From positions 201,272,202 through 201,306,074 of the forward strand of contig JBOZIK010000001.1 of the NCBI GenBank assembly GCA_051453625.1: DNA of 33,873 nucleotides, written 5' to 3'. The position numbers were made by a program, and so were the translations under genes. The notes under the pieces were generated by a model. It saw only the letters and a list, made by a program, of their open reading frames with translations, did no database searches and was not told the origin of the DNA. The DNA comes from Welwitschia mirabilis (Eukaryota; Gnetophyta; Gnetopsida; Welwitschiales). Positions 9,680 to 20,205 of this stretch are shown here, piece after piece (the stretch's first letter is position 1; every line of letters starts with the position of its first letter).

Positions 9680-10415
9680 AGGTTTCTAAACATTCATGTA
9701 TCCTGTTTATTTCATGTTGTTTTAAGATTTCATCTATGTTGCAAATCAAATAATGAAATTAAAGAATAATCTACATAGTATGCCATTATGCTTGAGTGTA
9801 TGTGAAGGAAACCTAAGAATTAAGAATGACTACCTTGCATACATTTGAACCTATGTTAGTGATTCTTCATCTTCTTTTATTCTATGTTTCTCTTACTTGT
9901 GCATCAAATCTGTGAGTTCTCCTTTTTCTTTTTTTAAAATCCATTTTTAACATTGCAACATAGGGCTACCTTTAGCATAAAAGGGGAAATATAAGGTTTA
10001 GTTTCATAATATTTAATATAGATTTATGTAGTACTTTAGATTGCACTAACTCCATTCTTAGAAGGGATAAACTATGAATATCCTTTATTCCCTTAAACGT
10101 TTTGTGAAGTATAATAAAGGATAGTTTTCCCATGCATTAAACACTAAGAACTCTTCAACAATACTGTAAGCAATTAGCAAAGAGCCTTCTTAGGCTGAAG
10201 GACAATAGAAAAAGGGAATAGGAAGGCAGAAAAATGTACCAAAAGGTTTGATGTAATAATAAAGATCTTGTAATCTCTAAATTACAGAACTTCAATTTCT
10301 TCCTTTGAAAGTGGTCAAGAACATCTGTGCTTGAAAATAGATTTCCAATTTTAATTACTCAATGTTATAACTGAAAAGAACAATGGATTTTACACTAGTT
10401 CTATTTGTGTGCTGA
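9680..10415. other. No recognisable gene
   Basis: AT-rich sequence inside the CACTA unit. I see no domain, repeat or RNA gene. It may be first-intron sequence of the transposon, as En/Spm-type elements often have a long first intron here, but nothing specific shows this. Confidence 0.4.
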
Positions 10416-10634
10416 TTGAAGAAGCAAGTAGATTTGAAATCATTCCATCTTGAACTGATTGCAACTCTTGGTCTTCATCAAAAAGTGCAGAATATAAGTG
10501 AGGAAGACTTAAATGTAGCAAGTTTTAAGTGGAATGAGATGTTTAAAAACAAAATACGATTGCATGAAAAGTTTAAGTGTCTTGATCCACAACTAAATTT
10601 TAAACTCTCAGAAGATCTAGCTTTTCTGCCTTAA
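10416..10634 (+). CDS. Unidentified exon-like ORF, possible captured host exon
   Basis: A 72-codon open stretch with ordinary globular composition: VDLKSFHLELIATLGL, NISEEDLNVASFKWNEMF, IRLHEKFKCLDPQLNFKL, ending LAFLP and TAA. It has no ATG at the start (it opens at TTG), which fits an internal or terminal exon preceded by an intron rather than a complete gene. Codon use and the charged helical pattern look protein-coding, unlike neighbouring random ORFs. I do not recognise the family. It sits between the GC-rich repeat and a copia fragment, inside the CACTA unit. It could be a captured host exon or a decayed part of the transposon's own first gene. Confidence 0.35.
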   Translation: MKKQVDLKSFHLELIATLGLHQKVQNISEEDLNVASFKWNEMFKNKIRLHEKFKCLDPQLNFKLSEDLAFLP

Positions 10635-11229
10635 AGAGGGACTGTCAAAATCACCTACTGACAAAATCCTCATACTAATACAAGGATTTTCCCACTTGTC
10701 ATAGGGGTTACCTTGGTTAGGGGACACTGAGCTAGAAGTGGGGGTTACACACCTCACAATCTATTCCATACTAAAAGCATCCAAAAAATTAATGGACAAT
10801 CATCTAGAAAAGAGGCGATCCTACCTAAGTTCTTAAGTATCATCAATGCTTCAAATACAACACGATTTTCAAAAGCATTCTAACTGAATACCCCATTATT
10901 GAATCACTAAATCTTTTGATAATGATTTGGATTAAGAATACATAAAAGGATTATGAAGATTTTAGGAAAAGATTTCAATCTTTAGTGATAGCTGAAGTGC
11001 TATCTTCTTACCATGTAATCAAGCATTTCATATAGGATCCAAACATATCAAAGTGAAATACCACTTTGTGCACTAATAGGTGATTGAAAGATGTATAGGT
11101 TTATAAAACCAACTCCTAGAGCTCAGTGTGGAAACATTGCTAATATACCTTTAGAATATTGATAATAATAAAGAAAAAATTGACAAACCATGTTTAACAA
11201 ATGTGGAGATTCTTGTTTTCTTATTACCA
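10635..11229. other. No recognisable gene
   Basis: AT-rich sequence between the exon-like ORF and the copia fragment. Possibly the upstream, unrecognisable part of the copia RT relic that becomes readable at 11230. Confidence 0.35.
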
Positions 11230-11930
11230 AAATTTATGTTGATCATATTACCTTTAGACCTTTAAATAATACTTTTCCTTCTAAATTTTGCTAATCTGAT
11301 GTAGCAAGAGTTTGAAATAATATAACTCATGAGTTGAATATTTCTCTCGGTCTACAAGTTAGACAATACAATGATGGTATTTTTAATAGTCAAATATGCA
11401 TCTAGTTTGGGTAAGAAGTTTATTCTTGAGAATCCTAAATTTTCTTATGCTCCTATGGAATCATATACTAAACTTTCCTAGAGATGAATAATGTAAAGGT
11501 ACATGTCTAAAATTCCACAGAAGCATTTCTCTTTGTTTGAAAGCAATCAGACCTGGTATCATATTTGGTTCATGTGTCTAATGAGATACTACTGAAAACT
11601 AAAAGAATTACATCTTACTATTCTAAACAAATAATTAGATTTTCTAGGCACACTATGAAATAATGATGCAAAATACTGAAAGAGAATAAGCACAATACGC
11701 TACTTTCTGGATAAAGGCCTTATAGCCTAGATAGAAAGAAGTGAAGTTCCATTTCTCTGCTTACTATGAAGGCTGAATACATAGCAATAGGTAGTTTGCA
11801 TGCTCGACATATTTAGATGACACAAACTTTATGATGCTTTAGTGTCAAGTATAAATATATTCTTAATTTATTATGATAACTAGAGTTACAATTGGTTGAA
11901 TAGACTGATAGTCTGGTTTCCTGTAGGTGA
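11230..11930 (+). pseudogene. Ty1/copia RT to RNase H fragment
   Basis: The frame opens with KIYVDHITFRP, which corresponds to the 'YVDD' catalytic motif of copia reverse transcriptase with the second Asp changed to His. ELNISLGLQVRQYNDGIF follows, the conserved 'FFLGLQ.Q...GIF' segment. Near 11745-11850 the reading SISLLTMKAEYIAIGSLHA matches the RNase H 'S(T)AEAEY.A' segment, then a degenerate tail. Stops and frame changes are frequent. It lies on the opposite strand to the 8445-9119 copia piece and covers a later part of pol, so the two are not one simple element. It is probably a fragment nested in the CACTA unit. Confidence 0.75.
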
Positions 11931-12191
11931 GGTTAACCAGTGGATCACCTAGATACCTATATGAAAAATAAAAAGTACTCCTTTATTCCTCCTCTTCTTC
12001 CTTTGTTAACATACTTTTACCTAATTTATTCTACTTTTCATCTTACCTAACTCTTTTTTCCCACCTAACCTTAAAAGTTTCTTTTTGCCACCTAATTTCT
12101 TCTCCTTTTGAACTTGCAGGCTTTGCATTTTGGACTCATAACATGAGAAGAATATTAGGAACATTATAGAAAATATTCATGTCCTTTCTGC

Positions 12192-13186
12192 TAGGTTGAA
12201 AGCATACATTTAGATCCTACATAGCATGAAAAATTATACTACCCTCCCTCTCCTTTGCATTGGTCAAGGTTAGGTGAAAATAGAAGGAAATATTGTGGTG
12301 GTTCTTCAAGAACCGAAGATCGCTATCCTCTCAATCTCTTCTGCTCTTCCATTTATTGATGCATCTTCATTGCGTTTAGAGTAAGAGAGACAACAAAATC
12401 AATAAGCATTATGTACTTATCTATGCCATTCCAAATGTAGGTTCTTTAATGGTAATTTAGATTCCCAAAATAGAATAGTTGAGTTAAGATTAAAATGGAT
12501 GAGTGAGAGTGTAGGAGATGGTTTACAGAAATGAGATTGATGGAGAGTCCATCTACAAAGCCAAATTCCTAGATAAAAACCTTATTAAGAAGTACACTAG
12601 GCCCGATATTCTATCAATGGTGAATACCAAACCTAACACCAATGGCTTTTAGTTCTTCATATGTATTGATAATATTGAATGACTTGATGGAAAACATGTC
12701 ATATATAGTGAAGGCCATCGAGGTTATAGATGCATCTAGAGGTCAAACCACTAAAGTTGTCAAGCACATTAATACTTGACTACTTCAGAGTTCTTTATGC
12801 ATTGTGTATGTAAAAATTATAATTCTATACATGACATCCTGTATAGTATGAAAATCATTACTAAAGCTCAACTGAACCATACTACTTCAGAGTTCTTTAT
12901 GCATTGTGTATGCATCTGTACATCTACATGTGTGCTTATGTACACACATCATGTATGCATGCACGTGTAGATGTGTCATCAAACTAATCCTAGATTAAGG
13001 TTATACATGATTAATTTAGCATTTGAAACATCTGTCTTTCCATTACATTGTTTGGATTTTGGTATAACTGAAATGGATTTTTCTCTTCCCTTTTAATGCC
13101 TTTATTAAGATGCAAAGAAGGATGCATTTGTCATGTTCATCTATGATAATTTACCTTGTGTTTAAACTATTATAGGAATACATCAA
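12192..13186 (+). repeat. CACTA tnp2 leader region, copy 2
   Basis: Homologous to 6006-7015 throughout. It contains an exact 30-bp direct repeat (12781-12810 and 12883-12912) that is imperfect in copy 1, and the conserved inverted repeat with arms 12920-12935 and 12961-12974. It ends at a TATAG acceptor just before the tnp2 start. No protein motif is visible; it is probably promoter, leader and intron sequence. Confidence 0.7.
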
Positions 13187-16100
13187 ATGACATCATCATA
13201 TTCATCATCGTCATCTGATAAATCCATTTATGCAAAGAACAAGAGATGGATGTTTATGAATAGGTATTACATATCCAATTACATTTAAAACTATTCCTAT
13301 AACTTCATAAATTTTATGTACTTATTTGTCTAATATTACTATGTATAGGACATGTAAGGAGTATGAGAATGGTGTGAAGATGTTCATAAATTTTGCAATT
13401 AATAATTCATTTAGTTCTCAAAGCATACTTTATCCATGTGTGAAATGCTGCAACACTTGTTATCGACAACCAAATATTGTTTTTGAGCATCTTTTATGCA
13501 AAGGCATGGATCTTACATACGTAAAGTCGATTATGCATGGGGAAGCATCAGAAGAACACTATGAAAAATGTCGTGGCTGAAATATAATATAAGATGATCT
13601 TGTTTCCCTGGTGAGAAAAGCTTTTATGTTTTTTACTGATGAGGAGCAATCACATGAAGAGAAAAACACCATGAATTTCTTGAATTCTGATAACTTTAGT
13701 GGTGATGTGAAAAATGCAAAATATGACAAGTTAATCAAAGAAGGTAAGGAGCCATTGTACCTGGTTGCATAAAATATACCAAGATTTCTATGAGAATCAA
13801 ATTGCTTACCATTAAAGTAATGAGTGAATGGTTAAATTCAACATTTTTAATGTTGCTTAACCTCTTACATGACTCTTTTCTAGAAGGTAATACAATTCCA
13901 AGTTCTTATGATCAATTGAAAAGGACACTTAACTCCCTAGGTATAAAATATGATAAAATACATGCATGTCCTAATCACTTTGTGTTATATTGAAAGAACC
14001 ATGAGAACAAAAATGAATGTCCTTAGTGTGATGCATCTAGATGAAAATCAAAGGTAGGTCCTAAGGATACTAAACTAGATAAAAGGTTACCTATAAAATT
14101 TTTGTAATACTTTCCATTAATTTCAAGGCTACAAAGGCTTTATGCATCATCCAAAACAACAGAACATATGATGTGGCATTCAAAACAGAAAATAGACTAT
14201 GGCATAATGCAACATCTAGTAGATTCTTTATTATGGAAAAGTATTAATGCATCATAAAATTAATTTAAGCTCAAACTAAGACATGTAAGACTCTATATTA
14301 AAATAGATGGATTTAATCCTTTTGGGATGCTTTCCACTTCTTATAATTATTGCCTAGTTATGAGTGTTTTCTAAACTTACCATCCTAGCTATTCATGAAA
14401 AGGTCATATGTAATACTTTCTTTACTCACACCAGGGCCTAAGTAACCAAGAAAAGATATTGATGTGTATCTTTAACCTCTTATTAAAGAATTGAAGCTAC
14501 TATAGTATAAGGGAGTAAAAACACTTAATAGACTAAAGAAGGAGTTCTTTACCATGAAAGTAGTAATACTTTGGATGATAAATTATTTTCCAACATATGA
14601 AAACATCTCAGGATGGAGCATAAAGGGGATATTATCACATCTCTTATGTGCTTATAAAAAAAATTCTTTATGGTTTCCTCATAGAAGGAAACATTACTAT
14701 CAAGGGCATAGAAGATTCTGTGATAAGAATAATAGCTATAGATGAATGAATAAACCTTTTAATGGTGAAGTATAAGAAGAATAAGAATCCATGCCATTAA
14801 GTAGTGAAAAGATTCTTTTCCAACTTGAAAACATGGATTTTACTTAGGGGAAGTGCATTTTTAAACATTAAAAAAAGAGGATAAAAATGTCAAAACATAA
14901 AAAGTAAGAAAACTAGTTAAAGGTAACCCCACCTAGTAAATTTAAAAGGTCACATAGCAAATGAAAGAAAGTCATTTTGGGAATTTAAGGGAAAGAGCAT
15001 AGCAACAGATGGAAAAAGAGATCAATAGTATTTAATCTCCCATATTAAAAGGTAACAAAAGTTTATAAAATAGTTTAGTAATAAATTATTTTTCTTTCGT
15101 ATAATTTCATTTTATACCTTTTTCATTTCTAACATATACACAAGAACATAACATGTAACATTATTTAAATGTTATGCCTATTGAAAAAAATGTTTGTGAT
15201 ATCTCACTAAGTACTATCTTCAATGTAAGAGGAAAATCAAAGGACAAGCTTAAAGCATGACTTGATCTGAAAGAGCTAAGTATTAGATATGAACTTTTAC
15301 CCCTTATGTTAAGTGATGATAAAAAGGCATTTCTTCCACCTAATAGTTTTGTGATGTTAGTACAAAAAAACAATTCTTTTCTCAAGATGTTATTGTAGTT
15401 GAAACTTCTATATGGTTATGCATCAAATATTCATAGGTGTATCTTACAAAAAGAACATAGACTTTCTAGGCTTAAGAGTCATGACTACCTTGTTCTTTTA
15501 CAACTCATTCTTCCCATTGCTTTATGTAACTTACTTTAGTCTAAGGTGTGTTCATCAATAATTTAAATGTGTTAATTCTTCAAGGAGATTTATTGTAAGG
15601 AAATTAATATAAAACTTTTGGGATAATTAAAATCAAAAATTGCTATAATACTTTGTAATCTTAAGAGAATATTTTCTTTAGCTTTCTTGATATCATGATG
15701 CATTTACCTATTCATTTGATAAGGGAGGTTAGGTTTAATAGCCCTGTGAAATATTAATGGTTGTATCCTATAGAAAGGTAATAAGCATACTTTTCTCTTT
15801 TATCATAAATATAGATTATTAATAATTATGAATTAACTATAAAGTTTTGACATGTCTACCACTTAGATTCTTGAAAGTGTTAAAATGGTATATCAAAAAC
15901 AAGAAGAAGCTAGAGGGATTTATTTCAGAAGATTTTGTTATAGAGGAAGCATTAAATTTTTGTACTAAGTACATGACAAATATCTATACATTTGAAAATC
16001 AATTATAGCATAATGAAGTTATTGATAATGACTCCAGTGAATCAACTATGCATCAAGAAGGAAGATCACTAGGTGTTGTGGATAGAAGGATATTAAGTGA

Positions 16101-17180
16101 CAAAGAAATTGAACAGGAATATAAATATGTGTTGTTTAACACCCCATGCCTTGAATCATATGTAACATAATTTAATCATAATTTCATTATTTTATTATTG
16201 TTATATACATTCTTAATTATATTATGTGTATAGTCAACACCTATAAGAAATTCGTAGAGGCTTTTCATAAATGACAAAGTATTCACAGCTTCAAATGCAT
16301 AGAGATCGCTTTACTACTTGGTTTGAAGAACATGTAATGTATAATACATTCTATATAAAGGTATTAATGGCCATGCAACCTTAGCGTATGTAATATGTAT
16401 GCATATTAATTTTTTAATGTTTTAGATTTACAAGTTAAGAGAAAAAGTCATGCTTAATGGAGAATAAGAAAAAGAAGTAAAATGGTTATCACGTAATCCA
16501 AGTATACATGCACAAAGGTATAAGGAATACCTGATCAATGGGTATAGGATTCATGTAAAGGAAAGAGATGCAGAGTTAACATGTCAAAACAGTGGAGTTT
16601 CTATAATTACTAGCGCTTCATGTGTATCGAGTACAAAGGATAATAATCCTATAAGTAATGATGTAAAATATTATGGTATCTTGAAATACATAGTTATATT
16701 AGATTATAATTCCATATTTAATGTTGTGATCTTCAAATGTAAATGGTTTGATGTTCTTCAACAAGCTAACATCAAGAAGGATGAGTATGGTTTCATGCTT
16801 ATTAATAAAAGTAAATACATCAAGAATGATTATGTACAAGATGAACCATTCATATTAACTATACAAGCATCATAGGTTTTCTATGTAAGGGACATTAAGG
16901 ATCCTTCATGAAGTATTGTAGCATCATTTACTCTAAGGCATATTTACGATGAGAGTGAAAATGAAGAATTTTATAAAGTGGAAGAGGATAGAAAAGATAA
17001 TTTGACATTCTTATACCACAGTTACCTCCTTGATGAGGATAATGATGCTAAATTTGAAAACATGAAGTGGACTCAAATAAATTTAGATGGTACCATGGTT
17101 GATGCTTTGAATTTACAAGCTCTAAATCATTCACAGTATGCATGTTATAAGAGAGTATATGTTTACGTACACTTAAAGTG
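13187..17180 (+). pseudogene. CACTA (En/Spm) Tnp2 transposase, copy 2, multi-exon
   Basis: Start ATG 13187 (MTSSYSSSSSDKSIYAKNKR then WMFMNRYY). After an intron, 13347-13580 encodes the transposase-associated domain (TCKEYENGVKMFINFAINN, CVKCCNTCY, HLLCKGMDLTYV, IMHGEASEEHYEKCRG). Transposase_21 follows in pieces: HDSFLEGNTIP, DGFNPFG (14306-14326), FPTYENISGWSIKG, HRRKHYYQGHRRF (14554-14745), MPIEKNVCD (15174-15200), GYASNIHRCILQKEHRLSRL (from 15414) and WLYPIER (15758-15778). The last is followed by a splice donor GGTAATAAG. The next exon (15867-16170) is DUF4218-like: FLKVLKWYIKNKKKLEGFIS and YKYVLFNTP. Exons 16432 to about 17110 are DUF4216-like: WLSRNPSIHAQRYKEYLING, NSGVSI, YYGILKYIVILDY, FKCKWFDV, DEPFILTIQAS, VFYV. 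Frameshifts and stops make it dead, though 16432-16874 has only two stops. Confidence 0.9.
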
Positions 17181-17631
17181 TTAAATAATTAATATATTTT
17201 TTATATCTATTATATGTTATAATATTAATTTAGGTAAATACTACATGTCGCTACGATGTTAAAAGCAAAGAGGACGTGAGGGGTGATGCATAGTTGTCTT
17301 TTGTTTCCATTTTACTATAGGTATGTTGAGCTAGTTACTACATTATTTTGTTATGCATCGTAGTATTTATTTTTACATAACTTTATAGAATTAAGTTATG
17401 AAAATATAAGATGTATTTAAAAATATAAGTTAGCAAGTCAAATTATATTGGATAATTTTTAAAAACATCATCATGTTCTTGATATTTTTTAAATAATCAG
17501 TACATGCCAGTCTTAATTGATTTAATTATAGTAATTAATATAAAATTCTTGACATAGATTTATTGATTTTTTTAGGTATCTTCTAAGTTCAAACTTTTTT
17601 GTTGCATATGTTGAGGGATAAGAGCCTTCTT

Positions 17632-20205
17632 ATGGGTACAAGAACAAGAGGAGGAATTAGGGATTTGGAACCTTCTAACAGTACATGATTCATCAATAAG
17701 AATATTATTTTATTACTATATTTTACATGTACATGTATTAAAAGTAAGTTTCATTTTAAAATATCATTCACTCATAAATATTTATTTATCTTTAATTTTT
17801 GAGAATGTTAATGATTTTTTATAGCAAAACAAAGAATATCTGATACTGTTCTAGGTAATTATAGAAAGATGTTTAAGAGTAGACACTTCATTACTTTTTT
17901 ATTTTTATTAATTACATATTTTGTAATGTATAGGAGAAGGTGGTACTAGCTCCAATTCCACAAAAATAGGGAAATAAAATTACCTTGATCTAGCTAAAGT
18001 TTAACCTAATGAGAAGATACAATTGAAATGGAATGAGGAAGGCCAATCATTTATTCGAAATAGAGAAAAATTATCATCCTACTTGGGGAAAATAGTAAGG
18101 GATAATAGAATTGCATCAAAAAAATTATAAAAATTAGAGGGCATTACCTGAGCATTTTAAAATTGATGTATGGAATATGATTAATATATGTCATTATTCA
18201 ATACTTATTATGTACACATAACTTGTGATTATTACATCCCATTTTAATACATATCAAACATATAGCAAAAATTTAAAGTGTCTGAAGAGAATAAGAATTT
18301 TATATTCAAAATATGGATAGACAATGGCATGAATGAAAAGATGAAGTGGCAAGGGACTTTTATTATGCTTACAATAATGATGTAGATAGGCTTGCACATG
18401 TTTCTGAGGAGTTTCAACCATAATAATGGCAAGAGATGGTGGCATATTTTAGTTCAAATGAATGGCAGGTAGGTAAGATGCATTTTAAAAGTTTTAACAT
18501 AGAATTCATTTTAAAAGAATTGCTAAGATATTTTTAACATTTAATTTTTTTATATGTTAATAGGAATTAAGATAATGAAATAAAAGATGTAAGAGGCAAT
18601 AAGTTTTACTTCATATTAGTGGATAAAAACCTATGAATTAAATAGAAGATGATATGGTATAAAGTGTTGAATTAATAAGAGCAAATGTTTTTCCAATGTG
18701 TTTTTCTAATGTTATAAATGCCGACTATTACATAATTTGAGATAGGTGATCTATTAGCCACAATAGATTATGTGAATATATGGAAAAAGGCATATATTAG
18801 GCCTAATGGATCGGTAGTTACACCACAAGATATTGAAATGATTGTAAGCATTAATTACTTAATTTATAATACTCTAAATATACATTATTTAAACAACTCT
18901 TGTATCATTTAATATAGGAAAAAGTAAATAAAGTAATTGAAGAGGAGCCAAGTAGTATGTCAACTACTATAGATGATTGTATTGCATGTGTGCTAGGTCT
19001 TGAGCATCCTAGTAGAGTTCGTGTTGTCGGTAACTCTGTAATAATGAAGAGGTTCTTTCTAAAGAAAACACCTTCCGCAAGCTCATCTCAAGTTGTTCAT
19101 AATTTAAATGTAATTCTAAAGGATAATGAAGAACTTAAAAGAAATCAGCAAGTGAGGAAGAAAAAATTTCAAAAATTATGAATATGTTACATCAAGCTAT
19201 TCCTATGGTAAGAACGTAACTTGATTTTTTATAATACCAATATACTTTTTATCATATTCTAACATGATTTTTAACTTATAGAATGGAATTATCTTGGACA
19301 CACTTCAATCTGAAAATTTATTCTCCCATGATACAAAATAATAACTCATTGAAGGTAATAGAGAAATACATATTCTACTCTACATACTTTATTGAATTAA
19401 AAATAAATAAATTCATTTATAANNNNNNNNNNNNNNNNNNNNNNNNNNNNNNNNNNNNNNNNNNNNNNNNNNNNNNNNNNNNNNNNNNNNNNNNNNNNNN
19501 NNNNNNNNNNNNNNNNNNNNNNNNNNNNNNNNNNNNNNNNNNNNNNNNNNNNNNNNNNNNNNNNNNNNNNNNNNNNNNNNNNNNNNNNNNNNNNNNNNNN
19601 NNNNNNNNNNNNNNNNNNNNNNNNNNNNNNNNNNNNNNNNNNNNNNNNNNNNNNNNNNNNNNNNNNNNNNNNNNNNNNNNNNNNNNNNNNNNNNNNNNNN
19701 NNNNNNNNNNNNNNNNNNNNNNNNNNNNNNNATGGAAGTAGTGAAAAATCCCAGAACACCATTAATAGCATAAGTAAAGGACATGACCACATTAAAAGAG
19801 GCAAAAGGAGAGGTTATTGCATGGCCTTCACAATATGTTAAGGAGATAACTAGATATCATTTTATTTTTAATTACTCAAGTATAATTCAAGTTTACCATT
19901 GATCATTATGTTTTTTAATCATATGTATGTTATGGATGGATCATCAAAAGTACCCTCATCATCATTGAATAAAGAATGCATTCTAAAGAATGGTCAATGC
20001 AATACTATAGCTATTGGAAGAATACTTTCGGATAATCCTACATTATTAGTTTATCATGCACTGCTTAGTGACATGCTTACAAAGTTAAATTGAAAGTTAT
20101 TGCAATTTCTAGCACTAAGTTATTTTACAAGACAAGTTTTACAATGACTCGTGCTGATGTTGGAATTAATAGAATTACATCTTGGCCAAGAAAATATCAT
20201 ATAAT
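17632..20205 (+). pseudogene. CACTA second gene: Transposase_24 / TNP1-like protein, multi-exon
   Basis: A possible start is ATG 17632 (MGTRTRGGIRDLEPS). Exon 17935-18178 reads LKWNEEGQSFIRNREKLSSY and LGKIVRDNRIASKK, the N-terminal part of plant Transposase_24. Next, 18264-18470 gives FKVSEENKNFIFKI and, in a shifted frame, SEEFQP and WQEMVAYFSSNEWQ. About 18780-18843 gives WKKAYIRPNGSVVTPQDIEM, and 18917-19181 gives DDCIACVLGLEHPSRVRVVG with a charged coiled-coil tail. After a 309-N gap, 19732-19850 reads MEVVKNPRTPLIA and GEVIAWPSQYVKEI. The segment 19970-20205 reads CILKNGQCNTIAIGRI and INRITSWPRKYHII, as in TNP1/EN-SPM (Transposase_23) domains. In Spm the second protein binds subterminal repeats. 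Stops make this copy inactive. Confidence 0.82.
19423..19731. other. 309-N gap inside the CACTA second gene
   Basis: Sized gap between two readable exons of the Transposase_24/TNP1-like gene. Apparent ORFs running across it on either strand are artefacts of translating N. Confidence 0.95.

Noticed and set aside
9478-9753. 91-codon Cys/Leu/Ser-rich ORF
   Set aside because: It is the translation of the 19-bp GC-rich tandem repeat; the repeat explains the open frame.
15161-15385. 74-codon minus-strand ORF
   Set aside because: Antisense shadow of the tnp2 segment carrying MPIEKNVCD on the plus strand.
18244-18445. Two overlapping minus-strand ORFs
   Set aside because: Antisense shadows of the Transposase_24 exon on the plus strand.
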